Shown: positions 55,130 to 63,951 of the stretch, piece after piece | Layout: each line of letters opens with the position of its first letter | Numbering within the stretch: the first letter of the stretch is position 1 | Source of the DNA: JALOAT01 sp041687015 | GTDB lineage: Bacteria > Pseudomonadota > Gammaproteobacteria > Thiohalomonadales > Thiohalomonadaceae | Reading direction: 5' to 3' | Assembly: GCA_041687015.1 (NCBI GenBank) | Contig: JAWLCT010000002.1 | Coordinates: 78,500-142,499 of the forward strand | Length of the DNA stretch: 64,000 nucleotides | Made by a program: the position numbers and the translations under genes | Notes under the pieces: generated by a model | Seen by the model: only the letters and a program-made list of their open reading frames with translations | Databases searched by the model: none | What the model was told of the DNA's origin: nothing

Positions 55130-55743
55130 ACCTCGGCAGGCGGGGCTTCCTGGGTGTGGAAATAGACGACATTATCGCGCAGGCCACGGGCATTGATGAA
55201 ATAGCGGTGAACCATGCCGTAGGGACGTAACCCGATGCGCTGGGCCCAACGGTGCGCCGCGATGTTACCCACGTGAATGTGCGTACGTATTTCGTTCAGG
55301 CCCAAACGCCGCACCTCGTGCAAGACGGCCAGGGTGAAAGGCGTCGCGGCGCCGCCGCGACGACGCAATGCGCGCCGGAAGGTATACAGTCCCTCCGTGA
55401 CACCCACCCCCGCGGGCAGCGCCGGATACATCCCCGCCCAGATATCGAGCTGGCGGCGCTCGACATCATCGAGCGAGTTCATGACCCACATGATGCACAA
55501 CGGATCGGACTGCTCCATCCATGCATACCCCCGTGCGAAACCACCTCGCCAGAACCGCCACGCCGAGCGCAGTTGGGGTTCATTGCGCTCGGGATGATCA
55601 CGCAGCCGTTCCATCAGCCCGGCGTCAACGGGCTTGAGCGCGACGGGCTCGGGCAGCGGGGGAAGTTCGTTTAAGGCACGGTGGTAGCGCACCCAGCTGT
55701 CACAGCGCAGCCGATGCAAGCCGGCGCGGCGGAGGGTTTGCAT
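55111..55743 (-). CDS. GNAT-like N-acetyltransferase
   Basis: A 210-aa GNAT-type protein. The C-terminal part reads TPFTLAVLHEVRRLGLNEIRTHIHVGNIAAHRWAQRIGLRPYGMVHRYFIN, which fits acetyl-CoA-binding motif A/B. N-terminal MQTLRRAGLHRLRCDSWVRYHRALNELPPLPEPVAL is more variable. The start at 55743 has an AAGGGCG site; an extra stretch to 55857 is unsupported. Might acetylate a sugar amine in the polymer. Confidence 0.72.
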   Translation of the reverse strand: MQTLRRAGLHRLRCDSWVRYHRALNELPPLPEPVALKPVDAGLMERLRDHPERNEPQLRSAWRFWRGGFARGYAWMEQSDPLCIMWVMNSLDDVERRQLDIWAGMYPALPAGVGVTEGLYTFRRALRRRGGAATPFTLAVLHEVRRLGLNEIRTHIHVGNIAAHRWAQRIGLRPYGMVHRYFINARGLRDNVVYFHTQEAPPAEVYPLAR

Positions 55744-55898
55744 TACGCCCTTGAGGCGTCGGGCGGTGGACGCAGAAACGGAAACACAGCGGCTGTTTGT
55801 GCAAAGCCAGGAAGCATGCATGTCCGGGGCGCGAAGGGAGGTCGAAAGTCCTCCCAAGCATAGTCGACAGGGTCCGCGCCCCGGCGCGGTGAGATGTT

Positions 55899-57299
55899 TC
55901 AGTCCGCGGAAAGGCGCGCCCGTGCGCGGGTGGCGGCGGCGCGGACCTGGGCAGGGGCGGTGCCGCCGAGGTGGTTGCGGGCGGCCACGGAGCCTTCCAG
56001 GGTGAGGACCTGAAACACGTCTTCTTCGATGACGTTGGAAAAGGCGTGCAATTCAGGCAGCGTCATGTCCGACAGGTCCTTGCCGCTCTCGACACCATAG
56101 CGCACGGCCTTGCCGACGATCTCGTGGGCATCGCGGAAGGCCACGCCCTTGCGCACCAGGTAGTCGGCGAGATCCGTCGCCGTGGAGAAACCGCGGCGTG
56201 CCGCCTCGACCATGTTCTCCCGTAGCGGGCGCATGTTGGGGATCATGTCGGCGTAGACCTTGAGCGAGCCCTTCACCGTGTCGATGGTGTCGAACAGCGG
56301 CTCCTTGTCTTCCTGATTGTCCTTGTTATACGCCAGCGGCTGCGCCTTCATGAGGGTGAGCAGGCTGATGAGATGGCCGTTCACGCGGCCGGTCTTGCCG
56401 CGCACCAGTTCAGGCACGTCCGGGTTCTTCTTCTGCGGCATGATGGACGAGCCGGTGCAGAAGCTGTCGGACAGTTCCACGAAGCGGAACTGGGCCGAGC
56501 TCCACAGAATGATTTCCTCGGAAAAGCGCGACAGATGCGTCATGAGCAGCGCCGCAGCGGCGGTGAACTCGATGGCGAAATCGCGATCGGACACCGCGTC
56601 CAGGGAGTTCTCGCACACGCGTGCGAAGCCCAGTTCGCGGGCGGTGAATTCGCGATCGATGGGATAGCTGGTGCCCGCCAGCGCGGCAGCGCCGAGCGGC
56701 AGGGAATCCACGCGCTTGCGGCAATCGAGGAAACGCTCGCGATCGCGCTGCAGCATCTCGAACCAGGCCAGCAGGTGATGACCGAAGCTCACCGGCTGCG
56801 CAGTCTGCAGATGGGTGAAGCCGGGCATGATGGTGTCGGCCTCACGCTCGGCGGTGTCCACGATGGCCGTCTGCAGGCGCACCAGCTCGCTCACGATGGC
56901 GTCGATCTCGTCGCGCAGGTACAGGCGCACGTCGGTGGCCACCTGGTCGTTGCGCGAGCGGCCGGTGTGCAGCTTTTTGCCGGCGATGCCGATGCGGTCG
57001 GTGAGCCGCGACTCGATGTTCATATGCACGTCTTCGAGACGGATGGACCAGGGCAGCTCGCCGCGGTCGGCCTCCTCGCGAATGGCGGTGAGGCCGGCCT
57101 CGATGGCCTCGCGCTCGGCCTCGGTGAGCACGCCCACGTGGGCCAGCATGCGCGCATGGGCGATGGAGCCCGCGATGTCGTGGCGGTACAGGCGCTGGTC
57201 GAATTCCACGGAGGCGGTGAAGGCCTCCACGAAGGCGTCGGTGGGCTCGGTGAACCGTCCGGTCCAGGGCTTTTCGGGCGCGGAGTGCTTGTCGCTCAT
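55899..57299 (-). CDS. argH: argininosuccinate lyase ArgH
   Basis: A 466-aa lyase, last step of arginine synthesis. The signature GSSIMPQKKNPD is at about residue 285; HTGRSRNDQVATDVRLYLRD and PGFTHLQTAQPVSFGHHLLA are the other conserved regions. Divergent from the AlgZ-like gene, a conserved arrangement in gammaproteobacteria. Confidence 0.97.
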   Translation of the reverse strand: MSDKHSAPEKPWTGRFTEPTDAFVEAFTASVEFDQRLYRHDIAGSIAHARMLAHVGVLTEAEREAIEAGLTAIREEADRGELPWSIRLEDVHMNIESRLTDRIGIAGKKLHTGRSRNDQVATDVRLYLRDEIDAIVSELVRLQTAIVDTAEREADTIMPGFTHLQTAQPVSFGHHLLAWFEMLQRDRERFLDCRKRVDSLPLGAAALAGTSYPIDREFTARELGFARVCENSLDAVSDRDFAIEFTAAAALLMTHLSRFSEEIILWSSAQFRFVELSDSFCTGSSIMPQKKNPDVPELVRGKTGRVNGHLISLLTLMKAQPLAYNKDNQEDKEPLFDTIDTVKGSLKVYADMIPNMRPLRENMVEAARRGFSTATDLADYLVRKGVAFRDAHEIVGKAVRYGVESGKDLSDMTLPELHAFSNVIEEDVFQVLTLEGSVAARNHLGGTAPAQVRAAATRARARLSAD

Positions 57300-57375
57300 G
57301 GCAATGCGGGGGCAAGAAAGGGAAGGCGCGCAGTATAGACGATCGGGCCCGGGAGAGGGTTATCATGGCCGCGCC

Positions 57376-58413
57376 ATGGATGCCCGCAAGGACAGTTTCT
57401 TTCTCCCGGACTTCTGCGCACTGCCGGTTGCCACGGCGGTGGTGCTGTTGTCGGAGCTGTTCGCCTTCATCATCGCGCTCGCACCCCTCGGGCGGGGCAA
57501 TGACTTCTGGACCGACCTGGCGCTGGTTTCCCTGTTCGTGCAGTGGGTGACGCTGGTGGGTGCGGCCCTGCTGTGTTTTTCGCGCCCGCTGCTGGCCCGG
57601 TTGGACAACCGTGCTGCGGCGCTCATCGCCTGGCTGCTGGTAGTCTTGCTGGTGACCGGTTTCAGCGTGCTGACCACCCGCCTGGCGGCGGAATTCGTGC
57701 TCGCGCTGGCCACCGGACCCGCCGAATTCGTGTTGCGCAACATGGCCATCGGCGCCATCGTGAGCGCCATCACGCTTCGCTACTTCTATTTGCAGCATCA
57801 ATGGCAACAACGCCTGAAGGCCGAGAGCGAGGCGCGCATCGAGGCCCTGCAGGCACGCATCCGGCCCCATTTCCTGTTCAACAGCATGAACACCATCGCG
57901 AGCCTGACGCGCAGTGACCCGGACGCGGCCGAAACCGCTCTGGAAGACCTGTCAGATCTGTTCCGTGCGAGCCTCTCCGACGCACGCCGGCTCATTCGTC
58001 TGGATGAGGAACTCGCCCTGTGCGCGCGCTACCTGCACATGGAAGGCCTGCGCATGGGCGCCCGCCTGCAGGTGGCGTGGGAGACGGATACCCTGCCGCC
58101 GGACGCGCAGGTGCCGGCGCTGACCCTGCAGCCACTGGTGGAAAACGCCGTCTACCACGGTATCGAGCCCCTGCCCGAGGGCGGCACCATCCATATCGGC
58201 GGCAACTGCGAAGACAACCGGCTCGTGCTGCACATCCGCAACCCGGTGGGGCCGTCCGCCGCCGCCCACGCCCGCGGTCATCGCATCGCCATGGATAACG
58301 TGCGCGCCCGGCTCGCTGCCCATTTCGGTGCCGCCGCGCGGCTGGAAAGTCGTCAGGCCGACGGCAGCTACAGCGTGGAACTCATCCTGCCTTACCGGAA
58401 GGAAACACCATGA
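57376..58413 (+). CDS. algZ: AlgZ/FimS-like (LytS-type) histidine kinase
   Basis: A 345-aa sensor: four transmembrane helices in the first 140 residues, then His165 in IRPHFLFNSMNTIASL, the unorthodox phosphoacceptor of the LytS/AlgZ group, and the ATPase C-terminus (QPLVENAVYHGIEPLP, AMDNVRARLAAHFG). It pairs with the LytTR regulator, overlapping it by 4 nt, and lies head-to-head with argH and upstream of hemC as in Pseudomonas algZR-hemCD. Whether it controls polysaccharide is unknown. Confidence 0.88.
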   Translation: MDARKDSFFLPDFCALPVATAVVLLSELFAFIIALAPLGRGNDFWTDLALVSLFVQWVTLVGAALLCFSRPLLARLDNRAAALIAWLLVVLLVTGFSVLTTRLAAEFVLALATGPAEFVLRNMAIGAIVSAITLRYFYLQHQWQQRLKAESEARIEALQARIRPHFLFNSMNTIASLTRSDPDAAETALEDLSDLFRASLSDARRLIRLDEELALCARYLHMEGLRMGARLQVAWETDTLPPDAQVPALTLQPLVENAVYHGIEPLPEGGTIHIGGNCEDNRLVLHIRNPVGPSAAAHARGHRIAMDNVRARLAAHFGAAARLESRQADGSYSVELILPYRKETP

Positions 58414-59141
58414 GAGTGCTGGTGGTGGACGACGAGGCCCTCGCGCGCGAACGCCTGTGCCGCCTGCTCGCCGGCATCGACGGCGTGGAGGTGGTCGGTG
58501 AAGCAGACACCGGCCGCGAGGCCCTGGAGCGCAGCGCAGCGCTCGCCCCGGACGTGGTGATGCTCGACATCCGCATGCCCGGGATGGACGGCATCGAGGC
58601 CGCCCGCCACATGGCCACGCTGCCCCATCCGCCGGCGGTGGTGTTCACCACCGCCTACGGCGATTTCGCCCTGCAGGCCTTCGAGGCCCAGGCGGTCGAT
58701 TACCTGCTCAAACCCATTCGTGCCGAGCGCCTGGCCCAGGCGTTGGAAAAGGCCCGGCGTCTGACCAGTGCCGAGGCCGCGGCCCTGGCGCCCGCGCAAG
58801 GCCACGCCCGCACTCATTTGTCCGCCACCGTGCACGGCAGCTTGCAGCTCATTCCGGTGAACGAGGTGATCTACTTCCAGGCCGACCAGAAATACGTCAC
58901 CGTGCGCCACCGCAGCGGCGAGGTGCTCGTCGAGGATTCCCTGAAGGCCCTGGAAGAGGAATTCGGCGAGGCGTTCGTACGGATCCACCGCAACGCCCTG
59001 GTGGCACGCCATGCGCTGCGCGGACTGGAAGGGGGCGACGGCCATAGCCGCGTACGGCTGGCGGGCGTGGACGAGACCCTGGAGGTCAGCCGCCGTCACG
59101 CCGCCGAGCTGCGCCGACTGCTGCGCAGCGGCGTGCTCTGA
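58410..59141 (+). CDS. algR: AlgR-like LytTR response regulator
   Basis: A 243-aa regulator: receiver domain with acidic VVDDEA and phosphoacceptor Asp53 (VVMLDIRMPGMDG), then a LytTR DNA-binding domain (LQLIPVNEVIYFQADQKYVTVRHRSG ... FVRIHRNALVARHAL). Paired with the AlgZ-like kinase. AlgR homologues regulate alginate and twitching in Pseudomonas; local exopolysaccharide control is a guess. Confidence 0.9.
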   Translation: MRVLVVDDEALARERLCRLLAGIDGVEVVGEADTGREALERSAALAPDVVMLDIRMPGMDGIEAARHMATLPHPPAVVFTTAYGDFALQAFEAQAVDYLLKPIRAERLAQALEKARRLTSAEAAALAPAQGHARTHLSATVHGSLQLIPVNEVIYFQADQKYVTVRHRSGEVLVEDSLKALEEEFGEAFVRIHRNALVARHALRGLEGGDGHSRVRLAGVDETLEVSRRHAAELRRLLRSGVL

Positions 59142-59161
59142 CGGGAATCAGGCAGGTCGGA

Positions 59162-59680
59162 TCAGCAGGCCACCGACGGCGCGCAGGCGCCCGGGTGGGC
59201 GGCCAGGGCCGGTTCGCCACGCAGCCGCGTCAGGGACGTGTCGATGGCGGCGTCCAGATAGCCGCCGAAGAAATCGGGCGTGGAAAGGCCGACCATTTTT
59301 TCCGTGAGCTGGTGGCCAGACGCATCCAGGAACACCAGGGTGGGCGTCACGAACACCTGATAGCGCTCGGCCAGCTGCTGGATGGTGACCGTCTGGCCAT
59401 CGAAATCGCGCACCATGTCGTAACCCAGCTTCACCTTGCGGATGAGCACCTTGTCCTCGTAGTCGCCGCTCTTGATCATGGGCTCGAGAAACTCGTCTTC
59501 CATGCGCATGCAGAAGGTGCAGTGATCGGCCGAGAACATGAGCAGCATCGGTACCCGGCGGGCACCCGCAAGGGCAGCCTCTTCGCGCAGATCGGTCACC
59601 TGCGGCACAGTCACTTCACCGGCCGTCACCACGCCGATCCAGCAGGCCAGACAGGCCGTCATCACTTGCAGCAGGCGCAC
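59162..59680 (-). CDS. exported thioredoxin-like protein (SoxW type)
   Basis: A 172-aa thioredoxin-fold protein with a signal peptide (MTACLACWIGVVTAG) and the active site CTFC at Cys54/Cys57 in MLLMFSADHCTFCMRM, followed by VTPTLVFLDASG (the cis-Pro loop). A long insertion follows the active site (MRMEDEFLEPMIKSGDYEDKVLIRKVKLGYDMVRDFDG). The C-terminal tail has two extra cysteines (GACAPSVAC). SoxW-like periplasmic reductases support sulfur oxidation or cytochrome maturation. It lies convergent with algR and divergent from hemC. Confidence 0.82.
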   Translation of the reverse strand: MRLLQVMTACLACWIGVVTAGEVTVPQVTDLREEAALAGARRVPMLLMFSADHCTFCMRMEDEFLEPMIKSGDYEDKVLIRKVKLGYDMVRDFDGQTVTIQQLAERYQVFVTPTLVFLDASGHQLTEKMVGLSTPDFFGGYLDAAIDTSLTRLRGEPALAAHPGACAPSVAC

Positions 59681-59796
59681 GCTTTACTTCCCCCTTCGCG
59701 AATTACGTCACTTCGGGCTAGCTTAGGTAGCCCTTCACGGTGCGGCAATATGCCCTATGGGGGTATGATCCGCGCTTTGATTACAGAGCACGCCTT

Positions 59797-60726
59797 ATGT
59801 CCCGCCTCGTCCGTATCGCCACCCGTCAAAGCCTCCTCGCCCTCTGGCAGGCCGATTTCGTCGCCGATGCCCTGCGTAGCGCCCATCCCGGTCTGCAGGT
59901 CGAACTGGTCAAGATGGTCTCCCGGGGCGACAAAATCCTCGACGCGCCTCTGGCCAAGATCGGCGGCAAGGGTCTGTTCGTGAAGGAGCTGGAGGAAGGC
60001 CTGCTGCGCGGTGACGCAGACATCGCGGTGCACTCCATGAAGGACGTGCCCATGGAATTCCCGGAAGGCCTGTGTCTGGCCGTGGTGTGCGAGCGCGAAG
60101 ACCCGCGCGATGCCTTCGTCTCCAACCACTACGCCGACCTCGACGCCCTGCCGCAGGGCGCGCGGGTGGGCACCTCCAGCCTGCGCCGCCAGTGCCAGGT
60201 GCTGGCCCACCGCCCCGACCTGGAAATCACCTTCCTGCGGGGCAACGTGCAAACCCGCCTGGGCAAGCTCGATGCCGGCGAATACGACGCCATCATCCTC
60301 GCCAGCGCCGGCCTCAAGCGCCTGGGCCTCGAGGCCCGCATCACCCAGCTGCTGGAACCGGAACTGAGCCTGCCCGCCGTGGGCCAGGGCGCCGTGGGCG
60401 TGGAATGCCGCTGCGACGATGCCGAGATGCGCGCGTTGCTTGCCCCTCTCAACGACCCGGACACCTGGACCCGCGTGGCCGCCGAGCGGGCCATGAATTT
60501 CCGCCTGCAGGGCGGCTGCCAGGCGCCCATCGCCGGGTTTGCCACCCTCGACGGCGACGAGCTGCGCCTGCGCGGCCTGGTGGGCTGGCCCGACGGCACC
60601 CGCCGGGTGTTCGTGGACAAGACCGCCCCGCGCAGCGGGGCCGAAGCCCTGGGCACCGCCGTGGCCGATGCCCTGCTCGCCGACGGCGCCGACGCGATCC
60701 TGAAGGAACTCTATGACGGGCAGTGA
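59797..60726 (+). CDS. hemC: porphobilinogen deaminase HemC
   Basis: A 309-aa hydroxymethylbilane synthase. N-terminal VRIATRQSLLALWQADFV, the DVPMEFPEGL and RRQCQVLAHRPDLEI regions and the dipyrromethane-cofactor Cys241 in LQGGCQAPIAGF are seen. The start at 59797 has no strong ribosome site; the frame extends upstream to 59740 without support. Overlaps hemD by 14 nt. Confidence 0.95.
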   Translation: MSRLVRIATRQSLLALWQADFVADALRSAHPGLQVELVKMVSRGDKILDAPLAKIGGKGLFVKELEEGLLRGDADIAVHSMKDVPMEFPEGLCLAVVCEREDPRDAFVSNHYADLDALPQGARVGTSSLRRQCQVLAHRPDLEITFLRGNVQTRLGKLDAGEYDAIILASAGLKRLGLEARITQLLEPELSLPAVGQGAVGVECRCDDAEMRALLAPLNDPDTWTRVAAERAMNFRLQGGCQAPIAGFATLDGDELRLRGLVGWPDGTRRVFVDKTAPRSGAEALGTAVADALLADGADAILKELYDGQ

Positions 60727-62581
60727 ACTGGCGGGCGTGGCGGTACTGATCACCCGTCCCGCCCATCAGGCGCAAGGGCTGGCCGGGCGCATCGCCGCGC
60801 TCGGCGGCACGCCCGTTCTCTGGCCCGCGCTGGACATCGTCCCGCCCCGTGAAACCGCCCCGGCCGACGCCCTGCTGCAGCGCATCGCCGAATTCGACCT
60901 GGTGGTGTTCGTCAGCGCCAATGCGGTGACCCACGGCCTGGCGCGTCTGGGCGGGCCGCTACCGGATACGGTGCAACTGGCGGTGGTCGGCGAGGGCACG
61001 GCGCGTGCCCTGGAGGAACACGCCGGCCGCAAGCCGGATCTGCGCCCCGCAGCGCATTACGACAGCGAAGGTCTGCTTGCCCTGCCCGCGCTGCTGGACA
61101 TGCGCGGACGGCGCGTACTCATCGTAAGAGGTGAAGGCGGTCGCGAGTTGCTGGCGCGCAGCTTGCGCGAGCGCGGGGCCGCAGTGGAATATGCCGAGGT
61201 CTACCGCCGCGGCATGCCCGCGGCGCCGGCCGAGGCACTCGACGCACTGCGCGCCGGCCGCCTACAGGTGGTGACCGCCACCAGCAGTGAAGGCCTGCGC
61301 AACTTGGTGACCATGGCGGACACGCTCGCCCCACGGCTGCTGTCACTGCCGCTGGTCGTCGCGGCGGAGCGTCAGCGCCAGACGGCGACCGAACTCGGAT
61401 TTCATGGCCCCATCCTGGTGGCCGACAAGACGGATGATGGGTCCATCGCAGCTGCCGTGGTGCGCTGGAGGACGGTTGGGGGAAGAGAGGGGATGAAACA
61501 AGACAACGAAACGCCGCAGGCCGCGGCACCGGATCAGCCTGAAGGCGGTGCACTGGTCAAGCTCGAAGCGCCGCAGGGGGAAACCCGCCGGGGCGGGCGG
61601 CTGCTGGGCGCCACGGCCCTGGTGCTCGCGCTGGCCGCCGCGGGCGCCGCTGGCTGGCTGTGGACCGAATTGGAGCGTACCCGTGCCAGCGCGGGTGCCA
61701 CCGAGGCCGCCCTGTCCGAGCAAATCGGAAACCTGCAGACCACCGCCTCGCGCCAGGCAGCCGAATTGGAAAGTGCCTTGCAGGACACCCAACAGGCCCT
61801 GGTCCAGCGCCAGGCCCTGAAGGCCGCAGTGGACGACCTGCGTATGCGCCTGGCGCGGGACCGCAGCGACTGGATGCTGGCTGAGGTGGACTACCTGCTG
61901 ACTATCGCCAACCGCCGCCTGCGTTTCGAGCGCGACATCCCGGCGGCCGTGGCCGCCCTGGAAGAGGCCGACGCACGCCTGCGCTCCCTGCAGGACCCGG
62001 CGTTGGTTCCGGTGCGTGAAACCATCGCGAACGAACTTGAGCGGCTGCGGGCAGTCCCCCCGGTGGACCGCAGCGGCCTTGCCTTGCAGATCACTGCACT
62101 CATGCGCAGCGTGCCCGAGCTACCCCTGACCGCCGAGCTGGACCAGCGCCCGGCCGGCGAGGCCGCCCCCGCGCAGCCGGACACCGCCGCCCCCGTCACG
62201 GGCTGGCGGGAACTGGTCGCCGCCATGTGGGAGGACATCAAGGGCCTGGTGACGGTGCGCCGGCGCGACGGGGCGGTGCAGCCGCTGCTGCCGCCTGAAC
62301 AGCGCTATTACCTGCAGCAGAACCTGGCGCTCAAACTCGAGACCGCCCGCCTGGCGCTGTTGCAGCGTGATGAGGCGGTCTACCGCACCACGCTCGAGGA
62401 AGCCGAACGCTGGACCCGTGAATACTTCAACGCCGGCAGCGCGCAGGGCGAAGCCTTCCTGCAGGGCCTTGCGCGCCTGCAACAGGCCGAAATCGCCCCC
62501 GAGCTGCCGGACATCGGCGGTTCGCTGCGGGCGCTGCGGCGTACGGTGCGCGAACTGACGCCGCCGGCGGCGGAGGGCTGA
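60713..62581 (+). CDS. hemDX: fused uroporphyrinogen-III synthase / HemX membrane protein
   Basis: A 622-aa fusion. Residues 1-255 are uroporphyrinogen-III synthase HemD (VLITRPAHQAQGLAGRIAALGG, TATSSEGLRNLV). Residues 261-622 are HemX: one transmembrane helix at about 298-317, a coiled coil, and the SDWMLAEVDYLLTIANRRLRFERD region. An in-frame ATG at 61493 (residue 261) follows a GAGAGGGG site, so a free HemX could also be made. In most gammaproteobacteria hemD and hemX are separate; the fused form is known. Between hemC and hemY. Confidence 0.92.
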   Translation: MTGSELAGVAVLITRPAHQAQGLAGRIAALGGTPVLWPALDIVPPRETAPADALLQRIAEFDLVVFVSANAVTHGLARLGGPLPDTVQLAVVGEGTARALEEHAGRKPDLRPAAHYDSEGLLALPALLDMRGRRVLIVRGEGGRELLARSLRERGAAVEYAEVYRRGMPAAPAEALDALRAGRLQVVTATSSEGLRNLVTMADTLAPRLLSLPLVVAAERQRQTATELGFHGPILVADKTDDGSIAAAVVRWRTVGGREGMKQDNETPQAAAPDQPEGGALVKLEAPQGETRRGGRLLGATALVLALAAAGAAGWLWTELERTRASAGATEAALSEQIGNLQTTASRQAAELESALQDTQQALVQRQALKAAVDDLRMRLARDRSDWMLAEVDYLLTIANRRLRFERDIPAAVAALEEADARLRSLQDPALVPVRETIANELERLRAVPPVDRSGLALQITALMRSVPELPLTAELDQRPAGEAAPAQPDTAAPVTGWRELVAAMWEDIKGLVTVRRRDGAVQPLLPPEQRYYLQQNLALKLETARLALLQRDEAVYRTTLEEAERWTREYFNAGSAQGEAFLQGLARLQQAEIAPELPDIGGSLRALRRTVRELTPPAAEG

Positions 62582-62583
62582 GC

Positions 62584-63822
62584 ATGAGGCTGCTGTTCAC
62601 GGTCCTTGCCGTTCTGATCGCCTCGGTGGCCGTGGCGCTGCTGGCCGCGCGCGATCCCGGTTATGTGCTGATCACCCGCGGCCCGTGGGTGCTGGAGACC
62701 TCACTGGGCTTCGCCCTCGCCGCCCTGGTGTTGGGTTTCGCGGCGACCTACGCCATCCTGCGCCTCGCCGTGAACACCTGGGGCATGCCCCAACGCCTCG
62801 GCGCCTGGCGCGGCGAACGCCGGGCCGCACGGGCGCGGCGCCAGACCCAGCGTGGTCTGATTCAGCTGGCCGAAGGCAATTGGAAACGCGCCGAGCGCGA
62901 CCTGGTGCGCGCGGCGGACGACAGCGAAGCGCCGGTCATCAACTACCTGGCCGCGGCGCGCGCCGCCCAGCAGCAGGACGCCAGCGAACGCCGCGATCAC
63001 TATCTCACCCTCGCCCATCGCGCGATGCCCGATGCGGAGTTGGCCGTGGGTCTGACCCAGGCCGAGGTGCGCATGGCCCAGGGCCAGTGGGAACAGGCAT
63101 TGGCCACGCTGGAACACCTGCGCTCCGTCGCACCCAAACACCGACAGGTGCTATCGCTGTTGCGTCGGGTGTACGAACAACTGGGCAGCTGGCGCGAGCT
63201 CACGTCGCTGGTGCCCGACCTGCGCCGCCACGCCGTCCTCGCACCGGAGGAACTGCTCGCCGTGGAACGCCTGGCCCATGCACGCCTGCTCGACATGGCC
63301 GGCAAGAGCGGCCAGGTGGCCCGGTTGCGCCAGGCCTGGGAGGCGGTACCGCGCCCGCTCCACGACGATGCCTACGTGGCAGGGGCCTTCGCGCGCAACC
63401 TGGCCTGTCTGGGCCAGGGTCCGGAATCCGAGGAACTGCTGCGCGACGCCCTCAAGCGCCAGTGGGACCCGGAACTGGTGCGCCTGTACGGCCTGGTGCG
63501 CGGCAAGGACCTGAACCAGCAGCTCGCCACGGCGGAAGGCTGGCTGAAGCGCCACGAGCGCAGCGCGCTGCTGCTGCTCACCGTGGGCCGCATCTGTCTG
63601 CAAAACCGCCTGTGGGGCAAGGCGCGCACCTACATGGAAGCCAGCCTCAGCATGGAGCCGCGCGCCGAGACCTACCGCGAACTCGGCGTCCTCCTGTTCC
63701 AGTTCAAGGAACACGAAAAGGCAACGGACTACTTCCGCAAAGGCCTGGAACTGGCCGTGGGCAACGAAGCCTGCACCAGCTTCAAAGTGGAAGAGACCAC
63801 TACAGCGCGCGCAAAGGCCTGA
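62584..63822 (+). CDS. hemY: HemY-like inner-membrane TPR protein
   Basis: A 412-aa protein of the gammaproteobacterial HemY_N type. Two N-terminal membrane helices (about 3-21 and 38-62) are followed by TPR repeats to the C-terminus (RRQTQRGLIQLAEGNWKRAERDLVRAADD, MEPRAETYRELGVLLFQFKEHEKATDYFRKGLELA). Not the protoporphyrinogen oxidase. The start lies 2 nt after hemDX, so the three hem genes form one operon. Confidence 0.92.
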   Translation: MRLLFTVLAVLIASVAVALLAARDPGYVLITRGPWVLETSLGFALAALVLGFAATYAILRLAVNTWGMPQRLGAWRGERRAARARRQTQRGLIQLAEGNWKRAERDLVRAADDSEAPVINYLAAARAAQQQDASERRDHYLTLAHRAMPDAELAVGLTQAEVRMAQGQWEQALATLEHLRSVAPKHRQVLSLLRRVYEQLGSWRELTSLVPDLRRHAVLAPEELLAVERLAHARLLDMAGKSGQVARLRQAWEAVPRPLHDDAYVAGAFARNLACLGQGPESEELLRDALKRQWDPELVRLYGLVRGKDLNQQLATAEGWLKRHERSALLLLTVGRICLQNRLWGKARTYMEASLSMEPRAETYRELGVLLFQFKEHEKATDYFRKGLELAVGNEACTSFKVEETTTARAKA

Positions 63823-63823
63823 T

Positions 63824-63951
63824 CGTTTTTCAATGGGGTCAGAGTCAATTGCGTTTTTCAATGGGGTCAGAGTCAATTGAAAGGCATCAGCGTTGCACCC
63901 ACGTTTTTCAATGGGGTCAGAGTCAATTGAAAGGCATCAGCGTTGCACCCA
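63824..63951 (+). repeat. tandem repeat with REP/RAYT-like core
   Basis: A 27-nt unit CGTTTTTCAATGGGGTCAGAG-TCAATT occurs at 63824, 63852 and 63902. The latter two are extended by GAAAGGCATCAGCGTTGCAC-CCA to a 50-bp tandem repeat (63852-63901 and 63902-63951), and the start of another copy CGTTTTTCAATTTA is at 63985. The GGGGTCAGAGTCAATT core is common at ends of REP-associated tyrosine transposase loci, so such an element may continue beyond the window. No transposase is inside the window. Confidence 0.65.
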
